Below the pieces are notes generated by a model. The model ran no database searches. It was not told the origin of the DNA and was given only the letters and a program-made list of their open reading frames with translations. 58,975 nt of DNA from Myxococcota bacterium (GTDB lineage: Bacteria > Myxococcota_A > Polyangia > Polyangiales > Houyiibacteriaceae). The position numbers and the translations under genes were made by a program. Position 1 is the first letter of the stretch; every line of letters starts with the position of its first letter. Below are positions 32,729-42,195 of this stretch, in pieces. The DNA lies in assembly GCA_020629955.1 (NCBI GenBank), contig JAHDCI010000006.1:1-58975 (forward strand). The letters run 5' to 3'.

Positions 32729-34345
32729 ATGGGGCCCATAACGATCCTCCGAAGAAGCCTGCTCACTTCGTTTGGCTTAGGCGTTGCGACGTACGCGGCG
32801 GTGATGTTGATTCCCTGTTTCGGGCTAGGCTTTTTTCTCTTCGGAGCGATTGCGACCAACATGGTGCGCACTCATTTCAAAGCCGCACTCGGGCATGCGG
32901 CACCGATCGATTTTGCCTCCACGATTCAGTTCGGTTGGCTCTCCATCTTGGTCGTCGCCGTCGGCGCGGTCTTTTTGAACGGCCTGAACTCGTATCACCT
33001 TGGACCGGCGACGGCGCTGAGCTTACCGCCGGTCTCGTTTCAGATTCTTGCCGGCATCCTTCTTTTTCTCGTGTTGGGCTGGCTCTTCGCGCCCTTTGTT
33101 GTGCAGTGTCTGGTGCACGCAGACCCTCGTCGGGCCGAAGGGTACGCCGACAATCTTGGTCTCGCATACACCGTCACTCGCCGAATTCCATGGTTTGAGC
33201 GGATCGTCCCGATCGGGGTTCTCGGGCTCTTCTTTCTGCTTCCGGTCGTCGCCTACGAGTACGACAAAGATGCCGGTATGGTGTTCGCCGTGGGCGGGGC
33301 TGGGCTCCTCGTTCCTATCGTCAGCGCGGTCTCGGTTGCAACCTATCTGCGCTATCGAATTCCCGAAGGGGCGGGCGAGCCAGAAGCCCTCGAGCGCGGG
33401 CCAAGTGTGATGGGGTTGATGATGTTCTGCGCGCTTTCCACCCTGACCGTGATCGGGTTGAGCGCTTATGCCGCCGCGTGCCCGACGCCCTTGCCCTCCG
33501 TCTCGGGGTGTACCAACGCACGCAGTTGGCATTTTCCCGAGGGACATCGCGAGCTTCGCCTTGGAGACGTTTTGATCACGGCGGAGGACCGAGGCGTTCG
33601 GGTAAGTACTTCCGACGGGGGCGGCGCGGGCTACTTCGCGACGGGCGAATCTCCGAGCCTTTTTCTATGCGAAGGAATGGCGGAAGGTGAGCACGACGTG
33701 CTCGTTGGCAATACGTACGTGACCGGGAACTTCCGCGACGAAGGCGGATATTTTGCGGGACGTATCCTTCGCGTCGATGAACGCGGGGTCCGCCGGGACG
33801 ATGGCCTGGTCGCTCGGATTGGTGAGAAGTTCAAACTGGGATTGCTCTTTCTCCTCGGTTTGATCTTCTTTTGGGCGTTTGCCGCCCGCGCGTTTGTCTA
33901 TCGTGCTGCTGCGCGACAGCTCGGTGCGCTTGAGCCGGCGACGCTTGGCGTTCTTGACGGTAGCAAGCGTCTACTCGAGGGACAGCTTCGCGGCGGTGAG
34001 ATTGTCCGGGAAGGTCGAAAGGTGAGTTTCGCTGGTGCCACGCTCGAGGGCCCCGTTTCCTTATCGTTTGGTGATGCGATGATGCGTGTGACGGGGGATG
34101 TTGAGGCACTGAAGGAAAACCCAACCCTTTGCGTGGAGGGAAGCTTTCAGCCCGCGCCGGAGAGCTTTCGCGCTTCAGCGCGTGTCGAGTTGCCGGCCGA
34201 CGCGAAGGTCCATATTGGCGCTCGAAAAGAGGCCTTACGATGGCGGATACGGCGTTCGCATCAGATTCTGCTCTTCGCGCTCGTGCCTTTGCTCCTCTGC
34301 GGGGTTGGGGCGATCTTGAGCTTTTTGGCCTGTGAGCTTTGGTGA
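32729..34345 (+). CDS. Polytopic membrane protein with large soluble domain, 538 aa
   Basis: No family is recognised. Six or so transmembrane helices in residues 1-250 (VATYAAVMLIPCFGLGFFLF, LSILVVAVGAVFLNGL, ILAGILLFLVLGWLFAPFVV, GLFFLLPVVAY, LVPIVSAVSVATYL, MMFCALSTLTVIGLSAYAA) precede a beta-rich soluble domain. One more helix (LGLLFLLGLIFFWAFAARAFV), another beta domain and a C-terminal helix follow. This resembles enzymes or sensors with split soluble domains. ATG 32729, preceded by TTTTGAGG, is preferred to TTG 32711. It stands alone, 45 bp before alr. Confidence 0.68.
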   Translation: MGPITILRRSLLTSFGLGVATYAAVMLIPCFGLGFFLFGAIATNMVRTHFKAALGHAAPIDFASTIQFGWLSILVVAVGAVFLNGLNSYHLGPATALSLPPVSFQILAGILLFLVLGWLFAPFVVQCLVHADPRRAEGYADNLGLAYTVTRRIPWFERIVPIGVLGLFFLLPVVAYEYDKDAGMVFAVGGAGLLVPIVSAVSVATYLRYRIPEGAGEPEALERGPSVMGLMMFCALSTLTVIGLSAYAAACPTPLPSVSGCTNARSWHFPEGHRELRLGDVLITAEDRGVRVSTSDGGGAGYFATGESPSLFLCEGMAEGEHDVLVGNTYVTGNFRDEGGYFAGRILRVDERGVRRDDGLVARIGEKFKLGLLFLLGLIFFWAFAARAFVYRAAARQLGALEPATLGVLDGSKRLLEGQLRGGEIVREGRKVSFAGATLEGPVSLSFGDAMMRVTGDVEALKENPTLCVEGSFQPAPESFRASARVELPADAKVHIGARKEALRWRIRRSHQILLFALVPLLLCGVGAILSFLACELW

Positions 34346-34393
34346 CGCTCGCTGGAGTGGCGAGATGGCCTTCGAGATCGTAGGCCAGTCTTG

Positions 34394-35584
34394 ATGGTCT
34401 CTATCGTTCCGACGCGCCGAGGCGATGCGACTGAAGCCGTTCGCCGGACGCTCATCGAGATTGATCTCGACGCGCTTTCGAACAACCTCGCGATCCTTCA
34501 GCGTCGAACGCAGGCGGGGATTGTCGCTGTCGTGAAGGCGAATGCCTACGGACATGGCGCACGCCGGGTGGGGCTTCAAATGCAGCGTCATGGCGCAGCC
34601 GGTCTCGCGGTCGCCCTCGCCGAAGAAGGACTCGATCTGAGAGACGCTGGGGTACGCATACCGATCCTCGTCCTGAACGGAGTTTACGGCGGCGCACATC
34701 GCGAAATTTTGGAGCGCAAGCTGACGCCGGTGGTCTATCGCCTTGAGGATGTCGCGGCGTTCCACACCGTCGTGAGACCGGGAGAGGAGCCCGCAAAGGT
34801 TCATCTGAAAGTGGATACGGGCATGGGGCGCCTTGGGGTCCCTTTGCGTGAGCTCGCGGTGTTTCTCGGCGAGCTCGATAAGTACCCGTCGGTCTCGATC
34901 CGCGGGGTGATGACGCACTTCGCGAGCGCGGATGATGATCTCGATTTTACCCACCAACAGCTCGCGCGCTTTCACGAAGCAATCGCGTTGATTCGAAGTT
35001 ATGGGCATGAGCCGAGCTGTTCCCACGTGGGCAATTCCGCTGCGCTCTTTCATGTTCGTGATTCGCATCTCGACTGGATCCGCTGCGGGACGGCGATTTA
35101 TGGTGACGCGGGATTTCCGGGTGGCCCTGATTTGGTGGGGGCGATGCGCTGGACGACGACAATCGCCGACATTCGCACGCTTGAGCCGGGAGAGAGCGCG
35201 GGCTACTCGCGAAGTTTCGTCGCGACCGAACGCTGCCGGGTCGCGACCGTCCCGGTGGGGTACGCCGACGGCTACCTCCGCGCGCACTCTCGCGCGCACG
35301 GGGTCGCCGAGCCCAAGGTCTTTGGCAAGGGTGAAGTGCTCGTTGGAGGCGTACGTTGTCCGGTCGCGGGAAATGTGTCGATGGACCTGACGGCGATTGA
35401 TATTAGCGCGTGCCCCAGAGCCCAAGTGGGTGACGAGGTGGTTTTGCTTGGGCCTCAAGGCGAAGATGAGATTCGGGTCAGGGAACTTGCCCAGAGCGCG
35501 CGGGTATTGCCTTACGAGATATGGACTTCGATCTCCGAACGGGTACCGCGTGTCTACCGCCTCTCTTCCATTAGCCCCAAATAG
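34394..35584 (+). CDS. alr: Alanine racemase
   Basis: A 396-residue PLP enzyme making D-alanine for peptidoglycan. PLP lysine K48 sits in VVKANAYGHGA. The second catalytic base Tyr271 is in AGYSRSF, where most family members have SYGR. The TIM-barrel motifs KVDTGMGRLG and HVGNSAAL and the C-terminal GNVSMDLTAID are present. The length is at the upper end of the family because of about 15 extra N-terminal residues. ATG 34394 follows an adjacent TTG at 34391. Confidence 0.9.
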   Translation: MVSIVPTRRGDATEAVRRTLIEIDLDALSNNLAILQRRTQAGIVAVVKANAYGHGARRVGLQMQRHGAAGLAVALAEEGLDLRDAGVRIPILVLNGVYGGAHREILERKLTPVVYRLEDVAAFHTVVRPGEEPAKVHLKVDTGMGRLGVPLRELAVFLGELDKYPSVSIRGVMTHFASADDDLDFTHQQLARFHEAIALIRSYGHEPSCSHVGNSAALFHVRDSHLDWIRCGTAIYGDAGFPGGPDLVGAMRWTTTIADIRTLEPGESAGYSRSFVATERCRVATVPVGYADGYLRAHSRAHGVAEPKVFGKGEVLVGGVRCPVAGNVSMDLTAIDISACPRAQVGDEVVLLGPQGEDEIRVRELAQSARVLPYEIWTSISERVPRVYRLSSISPK

Positions 35585-35662
35585 GAGAACGAGAACTCCG
35601 CTCGCGGGACTCTCGAAGCGAAACGGTTTAGGATATTTACCCGTTTGGGTTTGTTTGTCCGC

Positions 35663-36874
35663 ATGATCGTTTTCAAAACAAAGGCCTATTTTACGATTTG
35701 GATGTGTATCTCGCTTAGCGGATGCACCATCCTCTACGATCCGGATTCGCTGCGAGTTCAGGGCGATGCCGCACCGGTGGATGGCTCGATCGTAGATAGC
35801 TCGACGGTAGACGGGGCGCTGGATGGCTCGCTTGAGGATGCTGCGCCGATGGATGCAAACGTGCCTGACGTTGCGCCTCCTGATGTCGGTTTCGGTGACG
35901 CCGCGATTGGCGACGCCGCGATCGACGCTCCCGACGCAACGCCCGATGCGGGCATCGTTGAACGGCAGCCGGTGGGCAGGCGCGGCACCCGGGACATTCG
36001 CACGATCGACATCACGACGGTCCGGGGGAATCCGGTCATTGTTTACGATACGATCCTCCGTTTCGACGGAGATGGAGATGGCGCCGACGACCTTCACGAT
36101 ATTGTTCGATTCGAGCCGCTGGAAACCGAGACGTTGCTCTCGCCCAGTACATCCAGCGAAGTTTCCCATCCGCGTATCAGCGTAGACGGCGAGGTGATCG
36201 CCTATCAGACTGCGAACGGTGCCGATGTACGTGGCCCTCGGGGAGCACGAAACCTGCCGTGCCCGCTCGGTTGTGGTTCCCTGCCGAACCTCATCGAACT
36301 TCCTTCCGGGACGTCCCTCTTTATCGTCGACAACGACGGGCAGCTGCGTGTCATTGATCCCGCGCCGGAAACGGACGACGTCACCATTTCGGGCCTTGGT
36401 ATCGAAGCGCTGTGGATCGGTTCCAGCGCAGGGTTCGCCTACCGAGTGGCGCCGAATCATCTCCGCGTTGCCCAGTACGACGGCGCCGGGGTGCGTAGCG
36501 CAGGAGTCGGCACAGGTCTGGGTGCTTTTCATCTCGGCACCGGGCCGGAAGACTTTTCTACGTTTGCGTTTACGAATCTAGAGGGAACCTATGTCCGGCA
36601 GCCCTCCGGTCAGACGCGGATTGGGAATCCTGGACAAGTGCTCGATGCCGTCAATCACGCGGGGCAAGTCGTGGTTCTCTACCGGCAAAATTCTTCAGAG
36701 CTCTGGCTCATTGTACTTGGCGGAGATGGCGCCGTTCGACCCGTCGTCATTACAGAAATGCTGAGGTCCGGAACCCACGATGTGGCCGCGCTGAGCCCGG
36801 ACGGAACCCACTTCGCGTATGTCGAACAAGACGGCACGGCGTGGTGGGACACGGTGACCCGTTGGTCAGATTAG
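35663..36874 (+). CDS. Lipoprotein with Asp/Ala linker and beta-propeller-like domain (paralogue 1)
   Basis: A 403-residue product. The lipobox ISLSGC leads into ILYDPDSL and a long D/A/P/V linker (about 30-105). The C-terminal 300 residues are beta-rich with repeated short blades (PRISVDGEVIAYQT, DVAALSPDGTHFAYVEQDG), resembling TolB/WD-type propellers. It is a paralogue of the lipoprotein at 37676-39031, matching at C-[ST]-[IL]-L-Y-x-P-D and at ALSPDG. First gene of a lipoprotein-TPR-lipoprotein operon (10 bp to the next gene). Ligand unknown. Confidence 0.75.
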   Translation: MIVFKTKAYFTIWMCISLSGCTILYDPDSLRVQGDAAPVDGSIVDSSTVDGALDGSLEDAAPMDANVPDVAPPDVGFGDAAIGDAAIDAPDATPDAGIVERQPVGRRGTRDIRTIDITTVRGNPVIVYDTILRFDGDGDGADDLHDIVRFEPLETETLLSPSTSSEVSHPRISVDGEVIAYQTANGADVRGPRGARNLPCPLGCGSLPNLIELPSGTSLFIVDNDGQLRVIDPAPETDDVTISGLGIEALWIGSSAGFAYRVAPNHLRVAQYDGAGVRSAGVGTGLGAFHLGTGPEDFSTFAFTNLEGTYVRQPSGQTRIGNPGQVLDAVNHAGQVVVLYRQNSSELWLIVLGGDGAVRPVVITEMLRSGTHDVAALSPDGTHFAYVEQDGTAWWDTVTRWSD

Positions 36875-36884
36875 ACTATTCGAG

Positions 36885-37679
36885 GTGTCAATCGATTGTG
36901 TACGATGTGGCGTGCGCCGTTTTTTACTCGCCTTTCTTTCCTTTTTGACACTAAGCCTCGCCGCGCTTTCCGCCGAGGCGCAAGCGGATGAATCTTCCCC
37001 AGAATCATCGAACCTTGACGATGCGGCGCGGTCGATTTTTCTCGCGGCACAGGAGGATTTTGAAAATGGCGAATACGAACGGGCGCGCCAGCGCTTTGAG
37101 GCAGCGATGGAGGTCAGCGGCCGGACGGAGATGATCTTTAATCTTGCCCTCTGCGATGATCGCCTCGGACGCCGCGAACAGGCGATCGATGGGTACCGCG
37201 AGTTCCTTGAGCAGCATCCCCGCCACGAGCTCGCGCAGCGGGCAACGCGGCGCCGGCTCGCGTTGATTCAAGCGCGAGAGGCAGAACAGGCCGCGGCGGA
37301 GGGTGTCGAGCCAGGCGATTTGAGCCAAGTAGACTCGGAACAGGATTCGGGGCCTTCGTACGCTGGACCGATCGCACTTTATGCCATCGGAGGCGCGGCG
37401 GCGGTGAGCGCGATCGTCGCGAGCGTGATGACGAAGTCGCGCTTTGACGATGCGCAATCGGCTTGCGATCTTGGCGATGTCGCGGGGTGCGAGAGCGAAG
37501 AAACGAGCTCTGAAATCCGGCGGCGTGCACTGACCGCCGATATTAGCTGGGCGCTTGCAGGCGTCGCGATCGCTTCTGCGGTGGTGTGGACGATTGTGAT
37601 CAGCGGAGAGGAGGACGAAGAGCAAGTCGCTGCGATCCGCGTCTCGCCAAGCGCGGCCTCCGTGGAGGTTTCGTTTTGA
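36885..37679 (+). CDS. TPR protein with signal peptide and transmembrane pair
   Basis: A 264-residue product: a signal peptide (RRFLLAFLSFLTLSLAALSAEA), then about two TPR units at 45-125 (ARSIFLAAQEDFENGEYERA, MIFNLALCDDRLGRREQAIDG), a polar region, and two hydrophobic helices (IALYAIGGAAAVSAIVASVM; ALAGVAIASAVVWTIVIS). GTG 36885 is the longest start; GTG 36912 just before the signal peptide is equally plausible, and neither has a strong ribosome site. The stop overlaps the TTG start of the next lipoprotein (TTGA). The same pairing recurs at 56569-58820. It probably works in the periplasm with the lipoproteins. Confidence 0.72.
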   Translation: MSIDCVRCGVRRFLLAFLSFLTLSLAALSAEAQADESSPESSNLDDAARSIFLAAQEDFENGEYERARQRFEAAMEVSGRTEMIFNLALCDDRLGRREQAIDGYREFLEQHPRHELAQRATRRRLALIQAREAEQAAAEGVEPGDLSQVDSEQDSGPSYAGPIALYAIGGAAAVSAIVASVMTKSRFDDAQSACDLGDVAGCESEETSSEIRRRALTADISWALAGVAIASAVVWTIVISGEEDEEQVAAIRVSPSAASVEVSF

Positions 37680-39031
37680 AAAGCGTTTCTTTGTTGAGCG
37701 TTGTCTGTGCACTCGCGGGCTGTTCGCTCCTCTACAGCCCAGACGGTCTTGAAGCCGATGGCGGCTCGGCCGACGCGAGCGTCGATGCATCCGGCGACGT
37801 CTCTTTGGACGCTCCCCCCGACGTGATGATGGACGCAGAAGTAGATGCGGAACCATCCGACGCGGGACCTCCGGATACCGAGCCGCCGAACCCGGATAGC
37901 GGGCTCGACGCAGGCATGGTGGACGGATCGACCGCCGACGGAGGAGGCGAAGGTTGGTGTCCCGAGGGCGATGCGATACCTCGAGTTTGTCCCGACTCAA
38001 TGGTAGGGGACTGGCACCAGTTAGGGTGCGAAAGAGGCATGGCCGCGCGTAACACCCAAGTGATGGGAGTGGATATCACAATGACAGAGTCCGGAGAGGC
38101 ATTCGTCTTCTCCACGCCGCGCGTTGTGGGATGCGATGGGACCAACGATACAGACGCGGTTTCCTATATACGCCATAGCGAGACGATGTTCGAAGAGCGT
38201 CACGTGAGCCAGGGCGCTGACGTTGAGGCCTTTCATCCTCGGATTGCTCGGGACGCGAGCTTCTTCGCTTACAACCGAGACGGTCGCGGCGAGATTGTGA
38301 CGCGAGCAGGGGCGGTCTCGGCACTGGATTGTCCGGCTTCGCGCACTTGCGACACGCCCGTTGGCATCCTGGGGATTCCGACCCTCGGAGAAACCGCGAC
38401 GCTTTTCGCGCGCGGTTCGGGGGAGGCAGGTGATCCACCCTCGATATTCGTTCAGCAGAACGTTGAAAGGGATTCGCCGGAGTTTATCGCGAGCATAGAG
38501 CCGAACGCGCGCTCGATTCGGTTTGGCCGCTCCCTCATCGGCTACCGCGATTCAACTACGGCTTCCGGTCCCCTGCGTATCCAAGATTATAGTAATGATG
38601 GCGCCGCGTTCGGTCGCGAAGCCGGTGTCTCCGGCCGAACCCTCGTTCCCTTAGGATCGTTTGTACCCGGGGGAGCTGGCACAACGGAAGCGAATTACGT
38701 CTATGCCGCAGGCAACGCGATCTACGTCAGCGCTACGAATCAGGACGGGCCTTTGGTCACGATTGAAGTTGGAACATCGAGCTTTGTTCTTCTAGACGCT
38801 GTACCAATGAGTCCGGAAGCATCGGGCAACGCGCGAGTTCTTTATCGCCAAGGGCAGCGTCTGGTTCTGGTGAACATCGAAGGTTCCGTGGCGACTCCCG
38901 AGATCATCGCAACAGACCTGGCGGCTTCCCCGGAAATCGACATCGCCGCGCTCAGTCCGGATGGCTCGATCGTCGCGTATATCGACAATACGGGTGCCGC
39001 TTGGTGGCGACCGGTGGCGTCGGCTCCTTGA
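37676..39031 (+). CDS. Lipoprotein with Asp/Ala linker and beta-propeller-like domain (paralogue 2)
   Basis: A 451-residue paralogue of 35663-36874. Signal peptide and lipobox (CALAGC) precede SLLYSPDGL, an acidic Asp/Pro/Ala linker and a beta-rich domain ending DIAALSPDGSIVAYIDNTGAA. TTG 37676 is inferred as start because it places the signal peptide at the N terminus and overlaps the TPR gene stop. The longer frame back to 37586 has a non-signal Arg-rich sequence. Extra Cys residues (C-x6-C type pairs around CPASRTCD) suggest disulfides. Confidence 0.74.
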   Translation: MKSVSLLSVVCALAGCSLLYSPDGLEADGGSADASVDASGDVSLDAPPDVMMDAEVDAEPSDAGPPDTEPPNPDSGLDAGMVDGSTADGGGEGWCPEGDAIPRVCPDSMVGDWHQLGCERGMAARNTQVMGVDITMTESGEAFVFSTPRVVGCDGTNDTDAVSYIRHSETMFEERHVSQGADVEAFHPRIARDASFFAYNRDGRGEIVTRAGAVSALDCPASRTCDTPVGILGIPTLGETATLFARGSGEAGDPPSIFVQQNVERDSPEFIASIEPNARSIRFGRSLIGYRDSTTASGPLRIQDYSNDGAAFGREAGVSGRTLVPLGSFVPGGAGTTEANYVYAAGNAIYVSATNQDGPLVTIEVGTSSFVLLDAVPMSPEASGNARVLYRQGQRLVLVNIEGSVATPEIIATDLAASPEIDIAALSPDGSIVAYIDNTGAAWWRPVASAP

Positions 39032-39053
39032 CGCTTGGTGAACATTTCGTCTG

Positions 39054-39485
39054 ATGCGTCTGCTCGTCATTGAAGATGGTCACGAGTACGAGGAGTTCGC
39101 TCGGGCTTTTCTCGCGGGGTGGAATGTAAGCGCGGCGCACACCGCCGCGGAAGCGCTGGCTGCGATCGTCGAAGCACCGGTTGCGCGTTTACTTGTGGAC
39201 CTGCGCTTCGAGCGCGCTTCGGTGGACGACCTTGTTGGCGATGTCGATGCGGTCGCGCAACGGCGTTTCGGCGGGGATCGCTTTCGCGCGGCACGTTACC
39301 TCAAAGAGCAGCAAGGCACGCTTATCCTGGGAGAGCTGCGGAAGGCGGGGTGCGATGCCCCAGCGCTTTTCGTGCATGATTTTTCCGAGAGGCGACTTTC
39401 GAACTTGCGCCGCCTCTACGGCGTAGTGAACGCCGTGCCGCGCTTCGATGCGGCGCTGATGCAGGCGGCGCTGGAGTCGGCGTGA
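39054..39485 (+). CDS. Receiver-like regulatory protein, 143 aa
   Basis: Single-domain protein with a response-regulator-like order: LLVIEDGHE at the N terminus (E7, D8 in the acidic pocket), D49 in RLLVDLRFE at the phospho-acceptor position, then an insertion (about 55-85) and ALFVHDFSERR where the conserved Thr normally lies. The final Lys is not evident. It shares the unusual VDLRFE/LDLRFE phospho-site context with the NtrC-type regulator encoded two genes downstream, so the three genes form one module. ATG 39054, 22 bp after the lipoprotein operon. Confidence 0.7.
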   Translation: MRLLVIEDGHEYEEFARAFLAGWNVSAAHTAAEALAAIVEAPVARLLVDLRFERASVDDLVGDVDAVAQRRFGGDRFRAARYLKEQQGTLILGELRKAGCDAPALFVHDFSERRLSNLRRLYGVVNAVPRFDAALMQAALESA

Positions 39486-39516
39486 ACGCAACGCAGAAGT
39501 TTCTGGAGCCGCGATC

Positions 39517-39861
39517 GTGAACGAGCGCGAAAGAGCGCTCGCGCTGCGTCATGATGTCTCGAAGTACATTCTTCGAGTTGCGATGAACGTTGACCAGAGC
39601 TGCCCGCCAGGGCTTTTGACGATGCTGCTCGCGGATCTCTATGGCCCGCCGGATCCGAGCGCGCGCTTTGAAGCGCTCGCCGTGGGTATCGAGGCCACGG
39701 AGATAACGCTCGTCCGCCAGTGTTTCGCAGAACTCCGTTCGCTCAAAGAAGACATTGGCGCCGGAGAGGCCGCAGCGGTGTCACGCGGGCTTGCTCTCGC
39801 TCGCGAAATCGCATCGAAGATCGATCGGCTCACGGCTCCGGTCGTGGAGGGGCGCGGATGA
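39517..39861 (+). CDS. Small helical protein of the regulatory module, 114 aa
   Basis: No family is recognised. The product is almost entirely helical, beginning MNERERALALRHDVSKYILRVA, and includes a His (residue 12) followed by Asp that could be a phosphotransfer or kinase-like (DHp/HPt-like) site; this is speculative. GTG 39517 has GGAG 9 nt upstream. The stop overlaps the ATG of the sigma54 activator by 4 bp, so it is translated together with it and is likely a partner of that regulator. Confidence 0.65.
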   Translation: MNERERALALRHDVSKYILRVAMNVDQSCPPGLLTMLLADLYGPPDPSARFEALAVGIEATEITLVRQCFAELRSLKEDIGAGEAAAVSRGLALAREIASKIDRLTAPVVEGRG

Positions 39862-41480
39862 AGGTCCGGCCGAAGCTCCTCGTGGTGGACGATCAGAGCC
39901 GCTATATCGAGCTCTGTCATGCGCTCTTGCCGCACTACCGTTACGCCACACTGTGTCAGTTGCCAGGGCCCTGCGCTGGATGTTCGAAGCGGGAAGGGTG
40001 CGAGCTCACCCACGCGCACGACGCCGCTGAGGTGTTCTCCGCGCTCTCCCGAGACGAGGAGATCGACGTTGTGCTCCTTGACCTACGTTTCGAGCTTCCG
40101 GAGGAGAGGCTGCTCCCGCGTGGGCGTTCGCTAAAGGAGCGACAGGCTCAGCAAGGGCTTGCGATCTTGGAGAAGATCCGCGCGCGATACCCGGCGATGC
40201 CGGTCATTTTGATGACCTCGGAATCCGCTCTGCCGGAAGAAGACCTTCGCCGACTTGAGGTGGATGAGTACGCGATCATGGCCGGCGAAGACGCGTTCGA
40301 CGCCCGTGCGCTTGGCCTTCTCATCGACCAAGTGGTTCGCCCCTCGGGCCTTTCCGATTCTCGGTATGTCTTTGGGACCAGCCGAAGCATGCAGCGACTT
40401 CAACGCCACGGGCTCGCCCTCGCGAGAACATCGCTGCCGATGCTCTTGCTGGGCGAGACAGGGACCGGCAAGAGCGCGCTCGCCCGGGATGTCCTTCATC
40501 CGGCGTCCCAACGGAAGGGGGCATTCGTCGCGGTCGATGTCAGCGCGATTCCGGAGAACCTCGTCGCGGCGGAACTATTTGGTACGGCTCCCGGGGCGTT
40601 TAGCGGCGCTGTCGGTCGGGCGGGGCGATTTGAGGAAGCGGACGCGGGCACACTCTTTCTGGACGAGATCGGCAACCTCTCGCTTTCGATGCAGCGTCTT
40701 CTTCTTCTCGCGCTCCAAAGCGGTGAAGTGACCCGCCTCGGAGAAAACCGGTCTCGGTCAGTCGATGTGAAAGTGATCGCTGCTACGCACGCCGATCTCG
40801 CCGCGGAGGTTCGAGCCGGTCGATTTCGAGCGGATTTGCTCGCGCGTCTGAACCCGGCCGCGGCGCTTTCTCTTCCGCCGCTCCGGGAGCGCAAACAGGA
40901 TCTACTTTTGCTGGCGCGAAAACTCCTGAAGCGCCGACTCGAACGAGCTGGCGATCGCGCGCTTTTGCAAGAATATGCCGCGCGCGCCCGAGTGCTTCCG
41001 GAAGCGAACCTCGAGGTCGCGGGCGAATCGACATCCTCCGAGGGGCTGCGCTTTGTGCTTTCGCCGAGAACCTTCGCGCAAATGAACGCCCATGACTGGC
41101 CCGGCAATCTTCGCGAGCTCGAAAATGCGATCACCACTCTCGTACTTGTCGGGCTCGCTGCGGCGCTTCGAGATGAGACCGAATCACCAATCATTCCCCT
41201 GCCAGAGCGGCTCGCGGACGAACTTCTTCGCCCGGTTTCAGGCACGTCCGCTTCGGAAATTCCTCCTCAGGATCGACTTCGCGATCTCTCCACCTTGCTG
41301 GAACGAGAGTTCCTCCGGAATGTCTATTTCGAGTGTGGCGGGGACTTCGAAAAGATGGCGAAACGCCTTTTGAAAGGAGAATCTGGGGAGAATGCGCGCC
41401 GAGTTCGCACTCGCTTTAATCAACTCGGCCTCAGGGCCCGTGAACTGAAAGCACAACAATCGCTTGACGACTCCGAATAG
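39858..41480 (+). CDS. NtrC-type sigma54-dependent regulator with Cys-containing receiver
   Basis: A 540-residue product. The receiver domain has D11/D12 and phospho-acceptor D75 (VVLLDLRFE), but it contains an inserted cluster C33-x5-C39-x2-C42-x5-C48 after the first helix. The AAA+ domain has Walker A GETGTGKS (199-206), the sigma54-contact loop GAFSGA (246-251, Ser for the usual Thr), Walker B LFLDE (266-270) and LPPLRERKQD. A C-terminal DNA-binding region follows HDWPGNLRELENAI. It should activate sigma54 promoters when signalled. The Cys cluster might bind Zn or an Fe-S cluster. It is coupled to the 114-aa gene. Confidence 0.85.
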   Translation: MKVRPKLLVVDDQSRYIELCHALLPHYRYATLCQLPGPCAGCSKREGCELTHAHDAAEVFSALSRDEEIDVVLLDLRFELPEERLLPRGRSLKERQAQQGLAILEKIRARYPAMPVILMTSESALPEEDLRRLEVDEYAIMAGEDAFDARALGLLIDQVVRPSGLSDSRYVFGTSRSMQRLQRHGLALARTSLPMLLLGETGTGKSALARDVLHPASQRKGAFVAVDVSAIPENLVAAELFGTAPGAFSGAVGRAGRFEEADAGTLFLDEIGNLSLSMQRLLLLALQSGEVTRLGENRSRSVDVKVIAATHADLAAEVRAGRFRADLLARLNPAAALSLPPLRERKQDLLLLARKLLKRRLERAGDRALLQEYAARARVLPEANLEVAGESTSSEGLRFVLSPRTFAQMNAHDWPGNLRELENAITTLVLVGLAAALRDETESPIIPLPERLADELLRPVSGTSASEIPPQDRLRDLSTLLEREFLRNVYFECGGDFEKMAKRLLKGESGENARRVRTRFNQLGLRARELKAQQSLDDSE

Positions 41481-41546
41481 ATCCGACATACCGCTCGGCC
41501 CGGCAGCCCTTAATGGGTGAGTCGGTTGAAGGAGTTTATTGAGAAC

Positions 41547-42167
41547 ATGTCGCGCTATACCGGACCACGCGTGAAGAAGATGCGAGCACTCGGGGTAGAC
41601 CTTCCCGGTCTCTCCCGTAAGACCCAGTGGGATCGTGCCTACCCTCCAGGTGAGCACGGACCGCGTAATGCGCGTCGCCGCAAGGTCTCGGACTTCAAGA
41701 AGCAGCTCGCCGAAAAGCAGAAGCTTCGCTTCAACTACGGCCTCACGGAGCGTCAGTTCCGTCGTCTCTTCGTCGAGGCGAAGCGCAGCAAGAAGTCGAC
41801 TCCCGACCAGCTCCTCGAGTTCCTCGAGCGTCGTCTCGACAACGCGGTCTTCCGTGCCGGCTTTGCGCCCACGATTCCCGCGGCTCGCCAGCTTGTCCGC
41901 CACGGTCACATCCTTGTGAACGGCAAGAAGGTCAACATTCCGAGCTTCCGCCTCAGCGTTGGCGACGAGTATCGCGTCCGAGACAAGTCCAAGGACAAAG
42001 CTTACGTGGTCGAATCCCTTGAGCGCATTGCGCTCACGCGCCCCGAGTGGATGCGCTTTGAGGACGACACCAAGGTCGCGCGCATGCAGGAGCTTCCGCA
42101 GCCGAGCGCCGTGCCCTTCGCGGTCGAGATGCAGCTCATCGTCGAGTTCTACTCGAAGCGCCTCTGA
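41547..42167 (+). CDS. rpsD: 30S ribosomal protein S4
   Basis: A 206-residue S4, the standard length, which nucleates 30S assembly by binding 16S rRNA. The N terminus is SRYTGPRVKKMRALGVDLPG, and the S4 RNA-binding domain reads LDNAVFRAGFAPTIPAARQLVRHGHILVNGKKVNIPS. ATG 41547 has GGAG about 13 nt upstream. The gene stands alone, not in an alpha operon with rpsM/rpsK/rpoA, and is followed by a strong terminator. It lacks the N-terminal Zn-Cys motif of C+ S4 proteins. Confidence 0.92.
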   Translation: MSRYTGPRVKKMRALGVDLPGLSRKTQWDRAYPPGEHGPRNARRRKVSDFKKQLAEKQKLRFNYGLTERQFRRLFVEAKRSKKSTPDQLLEFLERRLDNAVFRAGFAPTIPAARQLVRHGHILVNGKKVNIPSFRLSVGDEYRVRDKSKDKAYVVESLERIALTRPEWMRFEDDTKVARMQELPQPSAVPFAVEMQLIVEFYSKRL

Positions 42168-42195
42168 GTCATCGGGCAACACGCCCACGAAGAAA

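Noticed and set aside
34235-36532. 765-residue minus-strand open frame spanning alr and parts of two neighbours
   Set aside because: It crosses three plus-strand genes with clear motifs (alr K48, lipobox) and encodes Arg/Asp-rich sequence with no recognisable domain.
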